Assembly: GCF_000011105.1 (NCBI RefSeq)
Contig: NC_000961.1
Span: 248,001 to 312,000, forward strand
Origin: Pyrococcus horikoshii OT3
GTDB lineage: Archaea > Methanobacteriota_B > Thermococci > Thermococcales > Thermococcaceae
DNA: 64,000 nucleotides
Direction: 5' to 3'
Position 1 is the stretch's first letter, and each line of letters opens with the position of its first letter. The notes under the pieces are model-generated. The model did not search any database. It saw only the letters and a program-made list of their open reading frames with translations, and was not told where the DNA came from. The position numbers were made by a program, and so were the translations under genes. Of this stretch, positions 43,856 through 53,608 are shown piece after piece.

Positions 43856-45172
43856 GTGAAGGTTCTTCTTGTAGGAGGGGGCGGAAGGGAGCACGCAATA
43901 GGGGAAGCGCTAGTTAAGGGAGGGGCCGAGCTCTACGTAGTTTCCAACCATAGAAATCCCGGCTTGATGAGACTTGCAAAAGATTATGGACTGGCTAAGG
44001 AGACCAATGTTGAGGATGTAATAAAGTTTGCAAGGAAGTGGGGAATTGAGTTAGCCTTCATAGGTCCTGAAGCTCCTTTGGAAGCTGGTATAGTTAATGC
44101 CTTGGAAGAGGAGGGTATTCCAGCGGTTGGACCTACTAGAGAAGCTGCAAGATTAGAAACCAATAAGGCCTGGGCTAGGGAATTCATGGAGAGGAACAAT
44201 ATCCCAGGGAGGAAAATGTTTAGGATATTCGACGACGTCCAGGAGATGAGGAAATGGATAGATGAATATGGAAAGCCTGTAGTTGTTAAACCACTTGGCT
44301 TAACTGGAGGAAAGGGGGTCAAGGTAGTTGGTTATCAGCTTAAAGATAATGAGGAGGCAAAAGAGTATGCCGAGCATATAATAAGGAAAGATGGTAAAGT
44401 CTTGATAGAGGAAAGGACGGATGGTGTTGAGTTCACGCTTCAAGTCTTTACGGATGGTAAAAAGGTAATCCCCATGCCCCTAGTCCAGGACTATCCTCAT
44501 GCATATGAGGGGGATGTGGGGCCGATAACTGGGGGTATGGGTTCTTATTCCTGCTCAAATCATCTATTACCGTTTATAACTGAAGGAGATTTTGAAAGGG
44601 CCCTTAAGACCCTTGAAGAAACAATTGAGGCAATGAGAAAAGAGGGTTATCCATACAAGGGAATACTCTATGGACAGTTTATGCTAAGTGGGGAAGGACC
44701 CGTTCTGATAGAGTACAACGCTCGCTTTGGCGATCCAGAGGCAATAAACGTTCTTGCAGTCTTGGATGATAACCTCCTTGAGATAGCCAAGGGAATAGTT
44801 GAGGGTAGCTTGAGGAAAGCTAAGTTCCTTAACAAGGCCACCGTGGTGAAGTACATAGCCCCTCAAGGTTATCCCCAGGATCCCATTAAGGGAATTAGGA
44901 TAGAAGTTGATGAGGAGGGGATAAAAAATGAAGGTGCTAAAATCATATACGCAGCAGTCGATGAGAATTTAACCCTTCTCGGTTCGAGGGCTTTAGCCAT
45001 AGTCGGTGTAGCGGATTCTTTGGAGGAGGCTGAGAGGATCGCCGAAAATGGCGTTAGCTACGTCAAAGGGCCAATATTCTACAGGAAGGATGTTGGAACT
45101 AGGGAAAGCGTTGAGAAGAGGATTGAGATAATGAAAAAGTTGGGAAAGGAATTTGAGCCGAATTTATGTTGA
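43856..45172 (+). CDS. purD: Phosphoribosylamine-glycine ligase (GAR synthetase)
   Basis: 438 residues from GTG 43856 behind GGTGATATAAA. ATP-grasp protein: VLLVGGGGREHAIGEAL at the N-terminus, the PurD insertion FIGPEAPLEAGIVNALEEEGIPAVGPT, the nucleotide loop KPLGLTGGKGVKVVG, VLIEERTDGVEFTLQ and the closing FGDPEAINVLAVLDDNLLEIA. It joins glycine to phosphoribosylamine with ATP. purP follows after 10 nt and is cotranscribed. The promoter palindrome is described separately. Confidence 0.96.
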   Translation: MKVLLVGGGGREHAIGEALVKGGAELYVVSNHRNPGLMRLAKDYGLAKETNVEDVIKFARKWGIELAFIGPEAPLEAGIVNALEEEGIPAVGPTREAARLETNKAWAREFMERNNIPGRKMFRIFDDVQEMRKWIDEYGKPVVVKPLGLTGGKGVKVVGYQLKDNEEAKEYAEHIIRKDGKVLIEERTDGVEFTLQVFTDGKKVIPMPLVQDYPHAYEGDVGPITGGMGSYSCSNHLLPFITEGDFERALKTLEETIEAMRKEGYPYKGILYGQFMLSGEGPVLIEYNARFGDPEAINVLAVLDDNLLEIAKGIVEGSLRKAKFLNKATVVKYIAPQGYPQDPIKGIRIEVDEEGIKNEGAKIIYAAVDENLTLLGSRALAIVGVADSLEEAERIAENGVSYVKGPIFYRKDVGTRESVEKRIEIMKKLGKEFEPNLC

Positions 45173-45182
45173 GGTGATTTAT

Positions 45183-46325
45183 ATGATTGATAGGGAAGAG
45201 ATACTTTCCATATTGGAGAAGTACGACAAGGATAAGATTACAATCGGTGTAATTGGGAGTCACTCAGCTTTGGATATAGCGGATGGAGCTAAGGAAGAGG
45301 GATTTCCCGTTTTAGTCGTGGCTCAAAGGGGGAGGCATAGGACTTACGCTAAATACTTCAAGCTAAGGAAAACCAAAGATAACCTCACAAAAGGTTTCAT
45401 AGATGAAGTTATTATCCTGGATAAATTCGCCCAAATAATAGAGATCCAGGAGGAACTAATAAAGAGGAACGTTATCTTCATTCCGAACAGATCTTTTGTT
45501 GTTTATACGGGAATAGATAAGGTCGAAAATGAGTTCAAAGTTCCGATGTTTGGCACTAGATCTCTGCTAAGAACCGAGGAGAGGAGGGAAGAAAAGAGTT
45601 ACTACTGGCTACTTGAGAAAGCAGGACTTCCTTATCCAGAGGAAGTTAAACCGGAGGAGATAGATGATGTTGGCCTAGTTATGGTGAAGCTTCCTCATGC
45701 AAAGAAGAGGCTCGAGAGAGGATTCTTCACCGCTGCAAGCTACAAAGAATTTAAGGAGAAATCCGAGAGGTTAATAAGACTTGGTGTTATAACGAGGGAA
45801 GACCTTGATAAGGCTAGGATAGAGCGCTACATAATCGGGCCAGTCTTCAACTTTGACTTCTTCTATTCGCCAATAGATGAGGAGATTGAACTCTTAGGGG
45901 TTGATTGGCGCTTTGAAACGAGCTTGGATGGACACGTTAGACTTCCAGCTGCCCAACAACTAACGTTGCCTGAGCATCAATTCGAGCCTGAATATACCGT
46001 ATGCGGCCATGCATCCGCAACGTTAAGAGAGAGCCTTCTTGAAAAGGTCTTCGACATGGCCGAGAAATACGTAGAGGCTACTAAGAAGTACTATCCCCCG
46101 GGGATTATAGGGCCATTCACCCTTCAAACGGTAGTTGACAAGGATTTGAACTTTTACATTTTCGACGTAGCCCCAAGGACGGGGGGAGGAACTAATATTC
46201 ACATGTCGATGGGTCACCCCTACGGGAATTCACTGTGGAGGAGTCCGATGAGCACTGGGAGGAGGATCGCTTTAGAGATCAAGAGGGGCATTGAGCTGGA
46301 TGAGCTTGAAAAGCTTGTAACCTAA
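45183..46325 (+). CDS. purP: PurP-family ligase (FAICAR synthetase-like), divergent paralogue
   Basis: 380 residues from ATG 45183 with GAGGTGATTTAT upstream. The DUF1246 (IGVIGSHSALDIADGAKEEGFPVL) and DUF1297 (FAICAR ligase) halves are both present, including PMFGTRSLLRTE, HPGPNF-like IIGPVFNFDFFYSP, YTVCGHASATLRESLL and the RTGGGTNIHMSMGHPYGN end. PurP makes FAICAR from AICAR, formate and ATP. However, the Gly-rich ATP-grasp loop that I remember as GARGGRGYF in canonical PurP is here HAKKRLERGFF, so this may be the diverged PurP group whose activity is uncertain. It follows purD after 10 nt. Confidence 0.85.
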   Translation: MIDREEILSILEKYDKDKITIGVIGSHSALDIADGAKEEGFPVLVVAQRGRHRTYAKYFKLRKTKDNLTKGFIDEVIILDKFAQIIEIQEELIKRNVIFIPNRSFVVYTGIDKVENEFKVPMFGTRSLLRTEERREEKSYYWLLEKAGLPYPEEVKPEEIDDVGLVMVKLPHAKKRLERGFFTAASYKEFKEKSERLIRLGVITREDLDKARIERYIIGPVFNFDFFYSPIDEEIELLGVDWRFETSLDGHVRLPAAQQLTLPEHQFEPEYTVCGHASATLRESLLEKVFDMAEKYVEATKKYYPPGIIGPFTLQTVVDKDLNFYIFDVAPRTGGGTNIHMSMGHPYGNSLWRSPMSTGRRIALEIKRGIELDELEKLVT

Positions 46326-46391
46326 CCTTTAATTTTTCATTAGGGAAGGAGTTTTTAATTACATGCTACTATTGTTATTAGGGGTAAAGAT

Positions 46392-47486
46392 ATGAGTAGT
46401 GCAATAAAGATAGCCGAGGAATTTTACAATGATGAGTACTCTGACTCAGTCCTTTATGCTGAGCTTGCTAAATATGAAAAAAATAAGGAGATTAAAGAAG
46501 AGTTTTTGAGATTGTCTAGAATGGAAGCTAAACATGCCAAATTCTGGCACGATTTCCTGGTGAGGAGAGGTGTAAAGCCGAAAAAGCCAAGGATCAAAAA
46601 ATTAACGTTTTTTACTGTAAAACTATTGCGCAAACTCTTTGGACCTGCAATGGTCGTTTCAATGCTTGAAATGGGAGAAAATAGTGCAATTCAGAAGTAC
46701 TTTAAATTCTTTGGAGAGTTCTCGGACGAGATAACTGAAGAGGAATTTGAAGGGCTCAGAGGTATAATAATCGATGAGCTTGAGCATGAAAAGTTCTTTT
46801 CTGAGAGCAAAAAGTTATTCCACGTGGAAAATATCAGGGACTTCGTCCTAGGGATGAACGATGGTCTCGTTGAAATTCTGGGTGCAGTTACAGGTCTGTC
46901 AGCGGTTTACCCTAACTCTCCAAGGCTCGTGGGAATTAGCGGCCTAATCGTGGGAGTCGCAGGCGCTCTATCCATGGGAATTGGGGCTTTGATTTCAGTT
47001 AGGAGTCAGAGGCAAGTTAGTGAAGCGATTAGAGAGAGAACGAAGATATTGTTTAAAGTTTCCCCCGAGAAAGCTAAGGAGGAGCTGTATGAGAAATTGG
47101 TTGAGGGAGGTCTTCCCGAGGAGATAGCAAGGGAAGTTAGTGAAAAACTCCTGGAAAAAGAGGAAGCCATAATAAAGTTACTAGTCCCCGAGGAAGAAGA
47201 AAACGAGTTTAGGGCCGCCCTTTATACGGGTATTGCATATCTTTTTGGAGTTGCATTTCCAGTAACTCCTTATTTCTTTGCATCAACGTCTCTTAGGGCT
47301 TTACCTATATCGGTAACCTTAGCGGGATTGGCCCTTGCGATAGTCGCTACTTCGATCTCTTTAATCTCAGGAATTTCTATTAGGAAGAAGGTCATCGAAA
47401 TGGTTACTACCGGGCTGGGGGCGGCATTTTTAAGCTATATATTTGGACATATCATGGAATCACTGTTCAACGTGTCAGCATTATGA
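46392..47486 (+). CDS. VIT1/CCC1-family transporter fused to an N-terminal ferritin-like domain
   Basis: 364 residues. Residues 1-140 are a rubrerythrin-like four-helix bundle whose helices carry EEFYNDEYSDSVLYAELAKYE, SRMEAKHAKFWHDF, LEMGENSAIQKYF and IIIDELEHEKFF, with the Glu/His residues expected for a di-iron site. From about residue 155 the VIT1/CCC1 transporter begins with its motif FVLGMNDGLVEILGAVTGLSAV and contains about five helices, with a Glu-rich cytosolic insert (EELYEKLVEGGLPEEIAREVSEKLLEKEE). Similar fusions (MbfA-like) export Fe2+ or Mn2+. The next gene overlaps it by 4 nt, so it leads the envelope operon 46.4-55.6 kb. Confidence 0.88.
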   Translation: MSSAIKIAEEFYNDEYSDSVLYAELAKYEKNKEIKEEFLRLSRMEAKHAKFWHDFLVRRGVKPKKPRIKKLTFFTVKLLRKLFGPAMVVSMLEMGENSAIQKYFKFFGEFSDEITEEEFEGLRGIIIDELEHEKFFSESKKLFHVENIRDFVLGMNDGLVEILGAVTGLSAVYPNSPRLVGISGLIVGVAGALSMGIGALISVRSQRQVSEAIRERTKILFKVSPEKAKEELYEKLVEGGLPEEIAREVSEKLLEKEEAIIKLLVPEEEENEFRAALYTGIAYLFGVAFPVTPYFFASTSLRALPISVTLAGLALAIVATSISLISGISIRKKVIEMVTTGLGAAFLSYIFGHIMESLFNVSAL

Positions 47487-50400
47487 AGAGGAAAATAATT
47501 TCGATAATAATCCTGGCAATCGTCGGCCTTTCACTCACGTTTTCTTCTTATCAGCCTATTTTATCATTTAAAGGGCTTGAGTCCAGAGCTAAAAGTATCA
47601 ATGAGCTCGATGTAAGTGAGAACATATACTCAGCTTTACTCCTCAACAACACTCCAATTATGAAAGTTAGGCAAAGAGTTGGAGTCGTGGAGTATTTGAG
47701 ACAGAACGTTTACGTTACCTATGAAGGGGGGAGATGGAAGGGTAAGGAGTCGAATGTCTCCCGAAGAATTTTAATCGAAAAACCATCAGTTCCACATAGG
47801 GAAGTTAGGGATCATGTAACAATAGAGCTGGAGTATCCTCTTATCTCCGGAAATCTGTACACAACCTTGTATACGACGTCCATTTCGATTCCATACTATT
47901 ACTATCTAGAATTCTCACTCTTTAGGCCCGTTAATTATCCTGTTAGGAGCTATTCCTTCGACGTTGTTAAATATGATTTCCCTCAGGATGTCCTTAAAAA
48001 GCTACCCACAGATGAAAATCTTAGGGATTACCTTCAAGTTCCAAAATTGAGTAATAGGGTTTATGAGCTTGCCTTTAATATTACTAGGAATGCTAAGACA
48101 CCTTACGAAAAGGCCCTCGCTATAAGGAACTATTTGCTGGAGAACTACATATACGATGAGAATCCAATTCCTCCTATACCTGGGATAGATCCAGTTGAAT
48201 GGTTCCTATTCTATACTAAGAGGGGAGTCTGCTTGGACTTTAACACCGCTTTCGTTATTCTTGCGAGGATCGCTGGCATTCCCGCTAGACTGGTAACTGG
48301 ATATAAGATCGATCCTATTCCTGGGGAACAAATTGTTAGGGCCAAGCAAGCCCATGCATGGGCCGAGATCTACCTAAAGGGTGTTGGATGGATTCCTATA
48401 GATGCAACTGGTTATAGGCGTAGTGAAAAGCCAAAGACTAAAAAGGAGGAGCCTTTGGAGGCCAATTTGACGATTCTTCCAAATGGAACCCTCTCCATAA
48501 CATTTTCCAGGGCGTTAAATGACACCATAGAGATTACAACGTATTCAAAGAATATGAGGATCAAGGTTAATGGAACGCAGGTATTGGTTCCTTTAAATAT
48601 ATCTAGTCCAGAAAAGATCACGGTTAGGGTTGGGAATAATATCTTTGAGAAAATAATCAATTGGGTACCTTCTGTTGTTATAGTTCCTAAAAATCTAACC
48701 ATAACCAAAGGAGGGTACGGGAGCATAAAGGTTATAACCCAGGAAAAGGTTTCGGTAAGATCTGAGCTTCCCTATATCTTAATGAAGAGGGATTTTGGAT
48801 ATGAGGTTAAAGTGTATGGGGAGGATGTTGGCGATTATCCTGTGGAAATAGCTGTTGGAAGTACAATTTATACCGTTCACGTTAAGGTGGGGATAAAAAC
48901 CTACGTGAGGATTCTAAAATGGCCAAGTAGAGTTGAAGAGGGTGAGAAGTTCCTGATTGAGGGAGTAGTTACTTCAGAAAATGGAGAGAAAGTTGATGGG
49001 GGAAAAGTTATTGTAGAAGCGAGAACGGATAAGAGAAAACCTGGGATAAAGATAGGGGAGGGAAAGGTTAGGAATGGAAAGTTTACTGTTAGATGCGTTC
49101 TTAATAAGACGGGTGAGTATGAACTTGTTGCAGTTTATGCGGGATATTCCTTCTTCCTTCCTTCCGTTAGTGATCCTAAAATTAAGGTAATCGCAAGATC
49201 AAAGATCCTCGCCAACAAGTTTAACGTAACATCTGTAGGTTTGGTGAAGATCAGGGGAATTTTAGTCACAAACTCTGGGAAAGCCCTTGGAAATAGGAAA
49301 GTCTACGTTTACTTGGATGGTAATATAGCTAGGGTTCTCCTAACGGAAGCCAATGGAATGTTTCAAGGGTATATTAAGGTTTTAACACCTGGATTTCATG
49401 AGATGAAAGTTATATATCCTGGAGATGAGCTTTCTGAACCTTCAAATGTTACCTGGAGGTTTCTAGCACTAAAATTGAAACTTGACTATCCAGTTTCCGT
49501 GAAAGGTGGGGAGGATATCAAAATTTTTGGAAAAGTTTATGGGATTACCTCAGGAACATTAGTTGTCGAGAGCAAACTTGGGAAGAGGATTGTGGAAATT
49601 AGAAATGGGGAATTTAGAATTAGCTTTCCAACTAGGAGGGATAGCGAGGGTTTGTACAGATTCAGCTTCTTTTATAATGGGACCGAGATTAAAAGGATCG
49701 CTGTGTTCGTTAAACCCAGGATCATAATTAGAGTAAGTGGGACAATTTTAGTTTCCAATAAAAGTAAAACAATACGGGTTAAAGTGCTCTCTCCAGTGGA
49801 AGAACCTATTCCTGGGGCCAAGGTAATTTTCCAAGTTGGAAATGTAAGTAAAAGTAACGTGACAAATGAAAGGGGAGTAGCTGAATTCACAATTTCATTT
49901 AAGAAGCCCGGGAAGTATCCGGCCAATCTTCTCATTATAATGCAGAACGGATTCGTATCTTACCCCTTCTACATAAGAGTCCTTAGATTTCCGCTTTATA
50001 TTTACGCTTTACTAGTATTGACAATTCTCCTCGGCACATATTTCGGAATTAAGGGCTTAAAATTACTGATGGCTGTGGATATTAATCTCGATAGGGATCC
50101 TCCAGTTTATACATCCCAGGATGAGATTAGAATTATTTTAAGTAAGCCTGCTAGTCTGTTTATAAATGGGAAGTTCGTTGGAAAGGGAAGAGAATTTAGG
50201 GTTAAGCTCTCACCGGGAGTTTATAGGGTTCAAACGATGAAATGGGGGATAAAAGGTTCTGAAAAGAAAATTCTCGTTGTAGATAGTTTAAATGATGCCG
50301 TGGTGAAGATATTCCTCGAAAAATATGATGGAGCTCCAGGAAAGACCGTTCGGGAAATTCTTGGAAAGAGCGTTCTAACGGAAATTTTTGAGAAGGCTAG

Positions 50401-50494
50401 GTATGGGAATGTAAGTTTATCTTTTAACGATTTTAAGACCTTCATAAAACTCGTGGGAGGTAAGCGCACAAATGCAGGCAAAACTAAGGAATAA
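47483..50494 (+). CDS. Membrane-anchored transglutaminase-like protein
   Basis: 1003 residues. Signal anchor MKRKIISIIILAIVGLSLTFSS; the transglutaminase core has the triad Cys250 (KRGVCLDFNTAF), His291 (AKQAHAWAEIY) and Asp307 (IPIDATGY). Beyond it come several extracellular Ig-like domains (DGGKVIVEARTDKRKPG, LGNRKVYVYLDGN) and a membrane helix near residue 845 (FPLYIYALLVLTILLGTYFG), then a cytosolic tail of about 140 residues containing an RNase-like PEGA-type hairpin (PASLFINGKFVGKG). Archaeal and bacterial proteins of this type occur next to MoxR and DUF58 genes. Substrate unknown; it may be a protease or cross-linking enzyme for surface proteins. Confidence 0.85.
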   Translation: MKRKIISIIILAIVGLSLTFSSYQPILSFKGLESRAKSINELDVSENIYSALLLNNTPIMKVRQRVGVVEYLRQNVYVTYEGGRWKGKESNVSRRILIEKPSVPHREVRDHVTIELEYPLISGNLYTTLYTTSISIPYYYYLEFSLFRPVNYPVRSYSFDVVKYDFPQDVLKKLPTDENLRDYLQVPKLSNRVYELAFNITRNAKTPYEKALAIRNYLLENYIYDENPIPPIPGIDPVEWFLFYTKRGVCLDFNTAFVILARIAGIPARLVTGYKIDPIPGEQIVRAKQAHAWAEIYLKGVGWIPIDATGYRRSEKPKTKKEEPLEANLTILPNGTLSITFSRALNDTIEITTYSKNMRIKVNGTQVLVPLNISSPEKITVRVGNNIFEKIINWVPSVVIVPKNLTITKGGYGSIKVITQEKVSVRSELPYILMKRDFGYEVKVYGEDVGDYPVEIAVGSTIYTVHVKVGIKTYVRILKWPSRVEEGEKFLIEGVVTSENGEKVDGGKVIVEARTDKRKPGIKIGEGKVRNGKFTVRCVLNKTGEYELVAVYAGYSFFLPSVSDPKIKVIARSKILANKFNVTSVGLVKIRGILVTNSGKALGNRKVYVYLDGNIARVLLTEANGMFQGYIKVLTPGFHEMKVIYPGDELSEPSNVTWRFLALKLKLDYPVSVKGGEDIKIFGKVYGITSGTLVVESKLGKRIVEIRNGEFRISFPTRRDSEGLYRFSFFYNGTEIKRIAVFVKPRIIIRVSGTILVSNKSKTIRVKVLSPVEEPIPGAKVIFQVGNVSKSNVTNERGVAEFTISFKKPGKYPANLLIIMQNGFVSYPFYIRVLRFPLYIYALLVLTILLGTYFGIKGLKLLMAVDINLDRDPPVYTSQDEIRIILSKPASLFINGKFVGKGREFRVKLSPGVYRVQTMKWGIKGSEKKILVVDSLNDAVVKIFLEKYDGAPGKTVREILGKSVLTEIFEKARYGNVSLSFNDFKTFIKLVGGKRTNAGKTKE

Positions 50495-51434
50495 AATAAT
50501 CTCCGTAGCATTTTACCTAATCTCAATTGTTCTAGTTAAGTACATCCTCGTAAACGTTCCATGGCTAGATGTAATATCTGACAGTATCATTGCCCTACTG
50601 GTATTTCTAGCCTTCGGGGAAATAATTTCGCTCATTAAAATGGAGTTTAAATATCTTGCAATCTCTCTGGCAGTATTCTTTTTCCTTTATTACTTCCCCT
50701 ATGACTTTTCTAGGATCGATGTAGGAATCATAGGAGCAGGCTTAACTTTGTTTTTGAGCTCCTATAAATTTGGTGAGCCCTTAATTCAGGTAGTTCAAGG
50801 TGTTGGGATTATTATGGTGTTCCTGGCCCTCTCAAATCTGGTATATCCACTTTCCCCCATCTTCAAGTACCTTGCGATATTCTCGGGGTTAGGCTATGGA
50901 TTTGCAAGCCTTGAGGGATTTAGAATTTTACATGGTAGGTATTTCACAGAGAACTTGAAGGGGATGATCATCATTGGAGGTTTACTGGGAATCATAAAAG
51001 TTAATCCATTTAAAGGGTACCTAGGTTTTGCGATAAACTCAATCTCACTGCTTTTAATCCTGGGAATTACTGGCTTAATTGTAACTTCCATTCCATCTAA
51101 GAAAGCTAAAGAGGAAGTTATTGTTGGGAGGTTGAAACATGAAGTTCGACTTAATGTATCGGTGGATGAAATATACAGGGAAGCAAAATTGGCCCTTGAC
51201 GACTTTATCCTCCATGGAAAGAAAGAGAAGATCGTTGCATTCCTAACTTACTACGGGATAAAGTCCGGTTTAAGCTTAAATAAGATCGAGGAAATTATAG
51301 CCCCCATAGTTAATTATGAAGGAAGGAAGTATTCAGTTTTATCTCCATCCTGGTTCATTAGACTCATGGAAAAGAAAGAAATTGAAAGGCGAAAGAAAAT
51401 AGTTGAGGAAGTTTTTAGGAGGATGAATGGATGA
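50472..51434 (+). CDS. Polytopic membrane protein with DUF4129-like C-terminus
   Basis: 320 residues, ATG 50472 within the end of the previous gene (23-nt overlap), GGGAGGT ten bases upstream. About seven membrane helices fill residues 8-215 (VAFYLISIVLVKYILVNV, YLAISLAVFFFLYYFP, ISLLLILGITGLIVTS among them). The cytosolic part from about 220 (VRLNVSVDEIYREAKLALDDFI, YYGIKSGLSLNKIEEII) resembles the DUF4129 region found with transglutaminase/MoxR/DUF58 clusters; the match is loose. Probable assembly partner of the transglutaminase-like protein. Stop overlaps moxR by 4 nt. Confidence 0.68.
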   Translation: MQAKLRNKIISVAFYLISIVLVKYILVNVPWLDVISDSIIALLVFLAFGEIISLIKMEFKYLAISLAVFFFLYYFPYDFSRIDVGIIGAGLTLFLSSYKFGEPLIQVVQGVGIIMVFLALSNLVYPLSPIFKYLAIFSGLGYGFASLEGFRILHGRYFTENLKGMIIIGGLLGIIKVNPFKGYLGFAINSISLLLILGITGLIVTSIPSKKAKEEVIVGRLKHEVRLNVSVDEIYREAKLALDDFILHGKKEKIVAFLTYYGIKSGLSLNKIEEIIAPIVNYEGRKYSVLSPSWFIRLMEKKEIERRKKIVEEVFRRMNG

Positions 51435-52384
51435 GAGGGGAAGTTAAAAAGATAATTGAGGCTATCGGAGATATATTCATTGGGCATGAGGATGTTATAA
51501 GGAAGGTTTTGGCGGTTGCCCTGGTTAATGGGAATATCCTCTTTGAAGACTATCCTGGACTGGGAAAGACCTTATTGGCTAAGGCCTTCGCTAAGATCCT
51601 GGGATTAAAATTCAAGAGAATTCAGTTTACCCCAGACCTTTTACCCGCGGATATTATAGGGACAAAGGTCTGGAAACCGGAAAAAGGAGCATTCGAGGTT
51701 GTAAAGGGGCCGATATTTACGAACATACTCTTAGCTGATGAGATAAACAGGGCTCCTCCAAAGACTCAGTCTGCTTTACTTGAGGCCATGGAGGAAAGGC
51801 AGGTCACAATAGAGGGAGAAACATTTAAGCTTGAGAGGCCTTTCTTTATAATAGCAACTCAAAATCCTCTGGAACTTGAGGGGACGTACCCCTTACCAGA
51901 GGCCCAGCTCGATAGGTTCTTGGTAAGGCTTAACATTGGCTATCCGAGGAATGAAGAGGATGAGCTTGAGATTCTAAAGGCAAGGCTTAGATGGGGAAAA
52001 GATGACCCGACGAGTGATATATCCCCAATAATATCTAGAGAGGACTTCATTAGGATGCAGGAGGAGGTTGAGAGGGGTGTTATTATTCATGATGACATCT
52101 TGAGGTATATAGTCAGGCTTGTTAGAAGGATAAGGGAGGATGAAAGGATTGAGGCCGGCCCTAGCCCGAGGGGAGGACTCGCCCTAATGAAGTTAGCAAA
52201 GGCTAATGCATTTATCGAAGGAAGAAGTTATGTTATCCCTGATGATGTAAAATACTTTGCAGTGGAAGCCCTTGCTCATAGAATAGTCCTAAAACCAGAG
52301 TACTCGCTGGAAAGAGGAATAGCGGAGGAAATCATAAGGGAAGTCCTTGAAGAAGTTCCCGTACCTAAGGATATAAGGTATTGA
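51431..52384 (+). CDS. moxR: MoxR-type AAA+ ATPase
   Basis: 317 residues, start ATG overlapping the previous stop. MoxR family: GHEDVIRKVLAVALVNGNILFEDYPGLGKT in part, with Walker A at about 40-47 (DYPGLGKT), Walker B ILLADEINRAPPKTQSALLEAMEERQV, sensor 1 ATQNPLELEGTYPLPEAQLDRFL and the lid PSPRGGLALMKLAKA with sensor 2 Arg. These AAA+ proteins work as chaperones that mature or remodel partner complexes, usually with the neighbouring DUF58 or VWA protein. In this operon it lies between the transglutaminase pair and DUF58. Confidence 0.95.
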   Translation: MRGEVKKIIEAIGDIFIGHEDVIRKVLAVALVNGNILFEDYPGLGKTLLAKAFAKILGLKFKRIQFTPDLLPADIIGTKVWKPEKGAFEVVKGPIFTNILLADEINRAPPKTQSALLEAMEERQVTIEGETFKLERPFFIIATQNPLELEGTYPLPEAQLDRFLVRLNIGYPRNEEDELEILKARLRWGKDDPTSDISPIISREDFIRMQEEVERGVIIHDDILRYIVRLVRRIREDERIEAGPSPRGGLALMKLAKANAFIEGRSYVIPDDVKYFAVEALAHRIVLKPEYSLERGIAEEIIREVLEEVPVPKDIRY

Positions 52385-52387
52385 GGG

Positions 52388-53608
52388 ATGGAGGATATGA
52401 AGGGTGCTAGTTTTTTCGTGACCCTGTTCCTTTGGTTCATCGTGATGTCCCTCATATTTGGAGTTCCAGGCAAGCTAGCTGTCTTTCCCCTTCTCCTTCT
52501 AATCATGGGGCTATTGTTTGATGCCCCTGGTGATTTTGAGGTTGAGAGGGAAATTGAAAAAGCCCAAACCTTCGTAGGAAATGAAATAGAGGTCTTAGTG
52601 AGAGTGAGGGTGGGTAGAGGGATAGGATTGGTGATGGTGAGGGAAAACATTCCAAAGGCTTTTATGACAAGTTCTGGCAGTAACGTTGGTTACTTCTTTA
52701 CGTACCCAGGAAGGAGAAGTTTTCAGCTTTCTTACAAGCTTCTCCCCTTAAAAAGAGGTGTTTATGAGATTCCGAAGACGGAAATAATATCACTCCACTT
52801 TCTAAGGATCCATCCAATGAAGTGGGGCCTTTACGGAGGAGTCAATGAAATTGTAGTTCTTCCCAAGATTGGCATTACTAGGTGGGTAAGATCCTGGAGG
52901 GCTCTTGAAAGTCAACGCTCGCAGATTTCTAAATCATTAAGTGGGGTTACTACGTTAGAGTTTAAGGAGATACGGGAGTACAAGCCCGGGGATCCTTTTA
53001 AGGTAATAAACTGGAAGGCTACCGCGAGAACCGGGAAGTTGTTGGTAAACGAATATGAGAAGGAAGGGCAGGATACGATAATACTATTCCTGGATGCAAG
53101 AATGGGGGAGGAAGTGGGCTCTATAGTGGAGAATCCACTTGAGTATGGAATAGAACTCGCTTACGCCCTTTCGATATACCTCCTGGGAAGGGGAAGCAAT
53201 GTTGGTCTCTACATAATTGGCCAAGGTAAGATGGTAACTCCCTCATCCTCCCTTTCCCATAGGGATACGATACTCAAGGCCCTCATCGCCTCAGAGTATA
53301 GAAAGGAAGAGACATTTGAAGAAGCTTTCAAGAAATCGGCAATACTCCTGAGGAAATTTAATCCCAAGGTAGTGATAATAACTAATGTAATCCCTGAGGT
53401 AGTGGAAGAAATCAAGAAAATTGGTAAGAACAGAAATACCCTAATAGTAGATGTTTCCGTCTACTGCAAGCTTTCAGAAGACATCTGTCCCCTTATTAAC
53501 CTAAAAAAGTTAGCCCTCTATCGAAAGTTAGGAGCTAGAGTTATTCCCTGGGATGTCTCTAAATATAGCACTATGGAAATAATTGGAAAGATCGTGGGGG
53601 TTCTGTAA
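52388..53608 (+). CDS. DUF58 protein, MoxR partner
   Basis: 406 residues. Two membrane helices near the N-terminus (ASFFVTLFLWFIVMSLIF and KLAVFPLLLLIMGLLF), then a long cytosolic part. The DUF58 motif is clear: EFKEIREYKPGDPFKVINWKATARTGKLLVNEYEKEGQ in part, with R-x-Y-x-x-G-D-x-x-x-x-I-x-W. The C-terminal half resembles a VWA fold (DTIILFLDARMGEE and KVVIITNVIPEVVEEI) but lacks a full MIDAS. It acts with MoxR ATPases. Start uncertain between ATG 52388 and 52397; neither has a good spacing. Overlaps the next gene by one base. Confidence 0.9.
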   Translation: MEDMKGASFFVTLFLWFIVMSLIFGVPGKLAVFPLLLLIMGLLFDAPGDFEVEREIEKAQTFVGNEIEVLVRVRVGRGIGLVMVRENIPKAFMTSSGSNVGYFFTYPGRRSFQLSYKLLPLKRGVYEIPKTEIISLHFLRIHPMKWGLYGGVNEIVVLPKIGITRWVRSWRALESQRSQISKSLSGVTTLEFKEIREYKPGDPFKVINWKATARTGKLLVNEYEKEGQDTIILFLDARMGEEVGSIVENPLEYGIELAYALSIYLLGRGSNVGLYIIGQGKMVTPSSSLSHRDTILKALIASEYRKEETFEEAFKKSAILLRKFNPKVVIITNVIPEVVEEIKKIGKNRNTLIVDVSVYCKLSEDICPLINLKKLALYRKLGARVIPWDVSKYSTMEIIGKIVGVL

